Source: Hyphomicrobiales bacterium
Lineage (GTDB): Bacteria; Pseudomonadota; Alphaproteobacteria; Rhizobiales; Xanthobacteraceae
NCBI GenBank assembly: GCA_017305555.1
Contig: JAFKKM010000041.1
Coordinates: forward strand, 1 to 51,220
DNA: 51,220 nt
Direction of reading: 5' to 3'
The notes beneath the pieces were generated by a model. The model ran no database searches, had not been told where the DNA came from, and saw nothing but the letters and a program-made list of their open reading frames with translations. Positions 49,866 through 51,220 of the stretch are shown one piece after another (within the stretch, counting starts at the first letter, position 1; each line of letters opens with the position of its first letter). A program made the translations under genes and the position numbers.

Positions 49866-51220
49866 TTGACCTCCTTTAAGGACTTCGGCCTCGCCGATCC
49901 GATTTCGCGCGCTCTGGTGGAAGAGAATTACCAGACGCCCACGCCGATCCAGGCACAAACCATTCCTCTCGCACTCTCCGGCCGCGATGTCGTCGGCATC
50001 GCCCAGACTGGCACCGGCAAGACCGCCGCCTTCGCGCTGCCGATCCTGCATCGCGTGCTCGAGAACCGCGTCCGTCCACAACCGAAAACCTGTCGCGTGC
50101 TGGTGCTGAGCCCGACGCGCGAACTGTCCGGACAGATCCTCGACAGCTTCAACGCCTATGGCCGCCATATCCGCCTGAGTTCGGCGCTGGCGATCGGCGG
50201 CGTGCCGATGGGTCGGCAGGTCCGCGCCCTGATGCAGGGCGTCGAAGTGCTGGTCGCAACCCCCGGCCGCCTGCTCGATCTGGTGCAGAGCAACGCCCTC
50301 AAGCTCGGACAGGTCGAATTCCTCGTGCTCGACGAAGCCGACCGGATGCTCGACATGGGCTTCATCAACGACATCCGGAAGATCGTCGCCAAGCTGCCGA
50401 TCAAGCGGCAAACGCTGTTCTTCTCGGCCACCATGCCGAAGGACATCGCCGAACTCGCCGAGCACATGCTGCGCGATCCGGCGCGGGTCGCCGTGACGCC
50501 GGTGTCCTCGACCGTCGAGCGCATCACCCAGCGCGTGATCCAGCTCGATCACTCCGCGAAGCCCGCCGCACTGGCGCAAATCCTCAAGGACGAGCCGGTC
50601 AACCGCGCACTGGTGTTCACCCGCACCAAGCACGGCGCCGACAAGGTGGTGAAGACGCTTGCCAAGGCCGGCATCACCGCCGACGCCATTCACGGCAACA
50701 AGTCGCAGAACTATCGCGAGCGGGTGCTGGCGGCGTTCCGGACCGGTGAAATCCGCACTTTGGTCGCCACCGACATCGCGGCGCGCGGCATCGACGTCGA
50801 CGGCGTCAGCCATGTCGTGAATTTCGACCTGCCGAATATCCCGGAAACCTATGTCCACCGCATCGGCCGCACCGCGCGCGCCGGCGCCGACGGCGTTGCG
50901 ATCTCGCTTTGCGCCGGCGAGGAAATGGCGTATCTCCGCGACATCGAAAAACTGATCCGTGTCGCCTTGCCCAAAGAAGATCGACGCACGCCCGGCCATC
51001 GCGAGTCCGGTCCGTCCACGCCGCAATCGCGCGGAGGCCGGCCGGGACCGCACGCGGCATCGCATCGCGGTGCCGCCGATGGCGCACCGAACGGCAAACG
51101 TCCGCGCCGCCGCCGGCGGCCGGGTGGCGGCGCGCCGCAGCAGCCCGCCGGACGGCACGAACCGACACGGGCAGCTTCCAGCGGCAAGTCATCGGGCGGC
51201 AAGTCCGATGGCATTCAGGG
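49866..51220 (+). CDS. DEAD-box ATP-dependent RNA helicase, RhlE-like (partial at right edge)
   Basis: An RNA helicase with all core motifs: Q-motif YQTPTPIQAQTIPLA, AQTGTGKTAAFALP (motif I), VLSPTRELSGQ (Ia), TPGRLLD, DEADRML (II), FFSATMP (III), VFTRTKHGADKV, VATDIAARGIDVDGV (V) and HRIGRTARAG (VI). After about residue 375 comes a basic, Gly/Arg/Pro-rich tail, typical of RhlE and used for RNA binding. It remodels structured RNA in ribosome assembly or mRNA decay. The start is a TTG at 49866 (MTSFKDFG) with no clear ribosome site; the C-terminal tail runs off the window. Confidence 0.9.
   Translation, partial: MTSFKDFGLADPISRALVEENYQTPTPIQAQTIPLALSGRDVVGIAQTGTGKTAAFALPILHRVLENRVRPQPKTCRVLVLSPTRELSGQILDSFNAYGRHIRLSSALAIGGVPMGRQVRALMQGVEVLVATPGRLLDLVQSNALKLGQVEFLVLDEADRMLDMGFINDIRKIVAKLPIKRQTLFFSATMPKDIAELAEHMLRDPARVAVTPVSSTVERITQRVIQLDHSAKPAALAQILKDEPVNRALVFTRTKHGADKVVKTLAKAGITADAIHGNKSQNYRERVLAAFRTGEIRTLVATDIAARGIDVDGVSHVVNFDLPNIPETYVHRIGRTARAGADGVAISLCAGEEMAYLRDIEKLIRVALPKEDRRTPGHRESGPSTPQSRGGRPGPHAASHRGAADGAPNGKRPRRRRRPGGGAPQQPAGRHEPTRAASSGKSSGGKSDGIQ

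Noticed and set aside
1-51220. Search for tRNA, rRNA, riboswitch or phage genes
   Set aside because: No cloverleaf-like, rRNA or conserved riboswitch sequence was recognised by eye; a covariance-model scan would be needed to be certain.

Overview
The window looks like chromosomal DNA of a GC-rich alphaproteobacterium of the Bradyrhizobiaceae/Nitrobacteraceae type (Rhodopseudomonas, Bradyrhizobium, Afipia and relatives). The grounds are codon use, several families of dispersed palindromic repeats typical of that group, an aromatic-acid TRAP transporter linked to p-coumarate genes as in Rhodopseudomonas palustris, and an unusual density of acyl-CoA genes. I counted four AMP-forming CoA ligases, four crotonases, four acyl-CoA dehydrogenases, two hotdog thioesterases and one thiolase. 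I saw no tRNA, rRNA, CRISPR array, phage or transposase.

Region by region. 1-6.8 kb: a minus-strand phenylpropanoid uptake and activation block, read tarP-tarQ-tarM-DUF3237, then couA-couB (couB runs off the left edge), with a hotdog thioesterase diverging from tarP. AT-rich palindromes sit in front of both transcription units and are candidate sites for a CouR-type repressor, which is not in the window. 7-16 kb: small mixed units, namely LysR/flavin-binding protein; glutathione transferase plus thioesterase diverging from a WYL regulator and YkgJ-like protein; DUF3307 plus a haloalkane dehalogenase; a membrane cNMP-binding protein plus a DUF6537-like protein; and a crotonase lacking the usual glutamates. 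16.4-28.7 kb: a large acyl-CoA degradation cluster under a TetR regulator. It reads leftward as TetR-SDR-crotonase-ligase-three acyl-CoA dehydrogenases-nitroreductase and rightward as thiolase-ligase. Together they supply activation, dehydrogenation, hydration, oxidation and thiolysis, but the substrate cannot be read from sequence. Five of its gene junctions carry a long inverted repeat.

29-34.5 kb: PRC-barrel protein, epoxide-hydrolase-like enzyme, TonB/TolA-like periplasmic protein, amidase, NTF2-like protein, and an unusual fusion of the copper chaperone Cox11/CtaG with a c-type cytochrome. 34.7-39 kb: zinc alcohol dehydrogenase, AidB-like acyl-CoA dehydrogenase, crotonase and acetyltransferase. 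39.5-46.6 kb: DUF1127 protein, GcvA-like LysR, divergent CinA/PncC protein, VanZ-like protein, M20 peptidase, GhrA-like reductase, a tail-anchored unknown and another acyl-CoA ligase. 46.9-51.2 kb: an HWE-type histidine kinase with an altered ATP-binding N-box, two tandem ABM-fold monooxygenase-like genes, and a DEAD-box RNA helicase cut by the right edge.

The points most worth a second look are the Cox11-cytochrome c fusion, the repeat-punctuated acyl-CoA cluster, the shared palindromes of the coumarate region, and the kinase and crotonase with altered catalytic positions. All assignments are by reading alone; no database search was possible.
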